DNA from: Candidatus Zixiibacteriota bacterium
GTDB lineage: Bacteria > SM23-81
Direction: 5' to 3'
DNA: 16,763 nucleotides
NCBI GenBank assembly: GCA_030628225.1
Contig: DAOVRJ010000018.1
Span: 1 to 16,763 of the forward strand
Shown: in pieces, positions 15,580-16,763 of the stretch
Layout of the letters: every line of letters starts with the position of its first letter
How positions within the stretch are numbered: the first letter of the stretch is position 1
The notes under the pieces: generated by a model
Databases searched by the model: none
Told to the model about the DNA's origin: nothing
The model's input: only the letters and a program-made list of their open reading frames with translations
Made by a program: the position numbers and the translations under genes

Positions 15580-15611
15580 ATGAAAAATGCAAAATGAAAA
15601 ATGAAAAATGG
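15580..15611. repeat. Short heptanucleotide tandem repeat after folC
   Basis: Four 7-base units in a row (ATGAAAA, ATGCAAA, ATGAAAA, ATGAAAA) followed by ATGG, starting nine bases after the folC stop. This AT-rich stretch contrasts sharply with the GC-rich coding DNA before it. No function is evident; it resembles the short tandemly repeated heptamers scattered between genes in some cyanobacteria and candidate phyla. Confidence 0.75.
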
Positions 15612-15724
15612 AAGTTACAACAAAACCAACAGTCTTCTCATTGTAGCAGGGGTCTGCTGATCTCGATTTCCAGATAAACGAAGCTCGATTTTTTCTCCTT
15701 CATATTGCTGTTTTCTTTTTATGA

Positions 15725-15756
15725 AAAAGCCCTCCTGGATCTCCAAGAGGGCTTTT
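15725..15756. terminator. Bidirectional rho-independent terminator
   Basis: The arms AAAAGCCCTC (15725-15734) and GAGGGCTTTT (15747-15756) are exact complements around a 12-base loop that can extend with TGG/CCA pairs. The A tract on the left and T tract on the right let the hairpin work on both strands. It sits between convergent folC (+) and the LVIVD protein gene (-), 23 bases from the latter's stop. Confidence 0.88.
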
Positions 15757-15779
15757 CACCTATCTAGCTGAGTTGTGCT

Positions 15780-16763
15780 TCATCTGACCAGCACCATCTT
15801 GATGGTTTTGTCAAAATCACCAGCCTTCATCTGGCAGAAATAGACGCCGCTGGCCACTGGGACTCCCCTTAGATCTCGGCCGTCCCAGCGAACCTGATGG
15901 GTGCCGGCAGCCTGGGGTTCATCCACCAGTGTGTTGACCAGTTGCCCATTGACGTTGTAAACCCTGATGGTGATCGGGCCTGGCTCGGGCACCTGGTAGC
16001 TGATCCAGGTCTCGGGGTTGAAGGGGTTGGGGTAGTTTTGACTCAAAGAATAGGCGGTCGGCAGTTCTGTTGCGCTGATGACATTGTCTTCAACTCCCGT
16101 GCCACCTGTGAATTCCAGAATGATCAAACCACCATCCCCATCCGCCACGTAGGCATAGTTCCCAGAGACCACCACACCACGGGCAGAGCCCGGAGTGTCG
16201 TAGTAACCTTGCTCGTGGGGATTGGCAGGATCGCTCACGTTCACCACTCGAAGACCATATACAGCCGCCACGTAGGCAGAACTCCCGGAAACCGCCACAT
16301 CTTGGGAATAACCATGAGTTTCGTAGAAACCTTCCTCGTATGGATTAGCAGGATCACTCACATTCACCACACGAAGACCACCAGCCGCCACATAGGTATA
16401 ACTCCCAGAGACCGCCACACCCCAAGCCCATTCCGGAATGTCGCATTGACCTTCCTCGTATGGATTAGCAGGATCACTCACATTCACCACTCGAAGACCG
16501 CCGTACCCATCTGTTATATAGACATAGCTCCCGGAGACCGTCACCCCCCAAGCCCAATCCGAAGTGTCGTAGAAGCCTTCCTCATAGGGATTGGCAGGAT
16601 CGCTCACGTTCACCACTCGAAGACCAGAAAGCCCAGTTGCCACGTAGGCATAACTTCCGGAGACCACTACATTGCGAGCAGAACCCGGAGTGCCGCAGTA
16701 GCCTTCCTCGTACGGATTGGCAGGGTCATCCACGTTCACCACACGAAGACCATCATACCCATC
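15780..16763 (-). CDS. LVIVD-repeat beta-propeller surface protein with C-terminal type IX-style sorting domain, 5'-truncated
   Basis: C-terminal 327 residues of a secreted or surface protein. The frame is open to the window edge, so the GTG at 16742 is internal (DGYDGLR precedes it) and the signal peptide lies outside. Five repeats of 40-42 residues with the core G-L-R-V-V-N-V-S-D-P-A-N-P-Y-E-E-G match the LVIVD repeat, which forms beta-propeller blades. A linker follows (VEDNVISATELP). The last 90 or so residues are a FlgD-like immunoglobulin/type IX sorting domain: YSLSQNYPNPFNPETWISY, ITIRVYNVNGQLV, VRWDGRDLRG, VASGVYFCQMKAG and the basic end K-M-V-L-V-R. Such C-terminal domains direct cargo through the type IX secretion pathway in Bacteroidetes and are abundant in related phyla. 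It runs convergent to folC and shares the bidirectional terminator. The ligand or function of the propeller is unknown. Confidence 0.9.
   Translation of the reverse strand, partial: DGYDGLRVVNVDDPANPYEEGYCGTPGSARNVVVSGSYAYVATGLSGLRVVNVSDPANPYEEGFYDTSDWAWGVTVSGSYVYITDGYGGLRVVNVSDPANPYEEGQCDIPEWAWGVAVSGSYTYVAAGGLRVVNVSDPANPYEEGFYETHGYSQDVAVSGSSAYVAAVYGLRVVNVSDPANPHEQGYYDTPGSARGVVVSGNYAYVADGDGGLIILEFTGGTGVEDNVISATELPTAYSLSQNYPNPFNPETWISYQVPEPGPITIRVYNVNGQLVNTLVDEPQAAGTHQVRWDGRDLRGVPVASGVYFCQMKAGDFDKTIKMVLVR
16125..16763 (-). repeat. Near-identical in-frame DNA repeats encoding LVIVD blades
   Basis: Five tandem units. Taking the recurring CGAAGACC as marker (at about 16249, 16372, 16492, 16618 and 16744), the periods are 123, 120, 126 and 126 bases, all whole codons. 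The segment coding VVNVSDPANPYEEG is almost unchanged at DNA level between units, while the blade centre (DTSDWAWG, ETHGYSQD, DTPGSARG) varies. High DNA identity suggests recent duplication or gene conversion. The array continues past the window edge. Confidence 0.85.

Overview
The window looks like chromosomal DNA from a Gram-negative bacterium of the FCB superphylum, probably an uncultured lineage of the Zixibacteria, KSB1 or Latescibacteria kind rather than a classical Bacteroidetes. This rests on three things: a PorX-type response regulator (receiver plus PglZ domain), a surface protein ending in a YPNPFNP-type sorting domain, and an O-antigen ligase and lipoprotein that imply an outer membrane. 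The phylum assignment is inference from protein style only.

Bases 1-6509 (+ strand) hold an envelope-polysaccharide block. It has the C-terminal three quarters of a MurJ-family lipid flippase, a polytopic O-antigen ligase/polymerase (Wzy_C/WaaL type), two GT4 glycosyltransferases (the second WbuB-like) and a polyprenyl glycosylphosphotransferase that starts repeat units on undecaprenyl phosphate. Sampled lines in the first 5 kb have lower G+C than lines further on.

Bases 6510-7584 carry a stand-alone lipoprotein gene with one fibronectin type III domain, closed by a clear rho-independent terminator. A good promoter follows (TTGACA-N17-TATTTT, 7608-7636).

Bases 7608-15756 form one tightly packed apparent operon of eight genes: serS, a membrane histidine kinase, a porX-like regulator, tsaE, tsaB, rimI, accD and folC. 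Gaps are at most 18 bases and several genes overlap. It couples seryl-tRNA charging, tRNA t6A biosynthesis, protein acetylation, fatty-acid initiation and folate metabolism with a two-component pair related to the regulators of type IX secretion. A bidirectional terminator at 15725-15756 separates it from a convergent gene.

Bases 15780-16763 (- strand) encode the C-terminal part of an LVIVD-repeat beta-propeller with a FlgD-like/type IX sorting domain, cut by the window edge. It is the type of cargo expected of the secretion system that PorX controls elsewhere. The most interesting point is the histidine kinase-PorX pair, adjacent and embedded in a housekeeping operon, with a putative cargo gene next to it. 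No RNA genes, insertion sequences or CRISPR arrays were seen.
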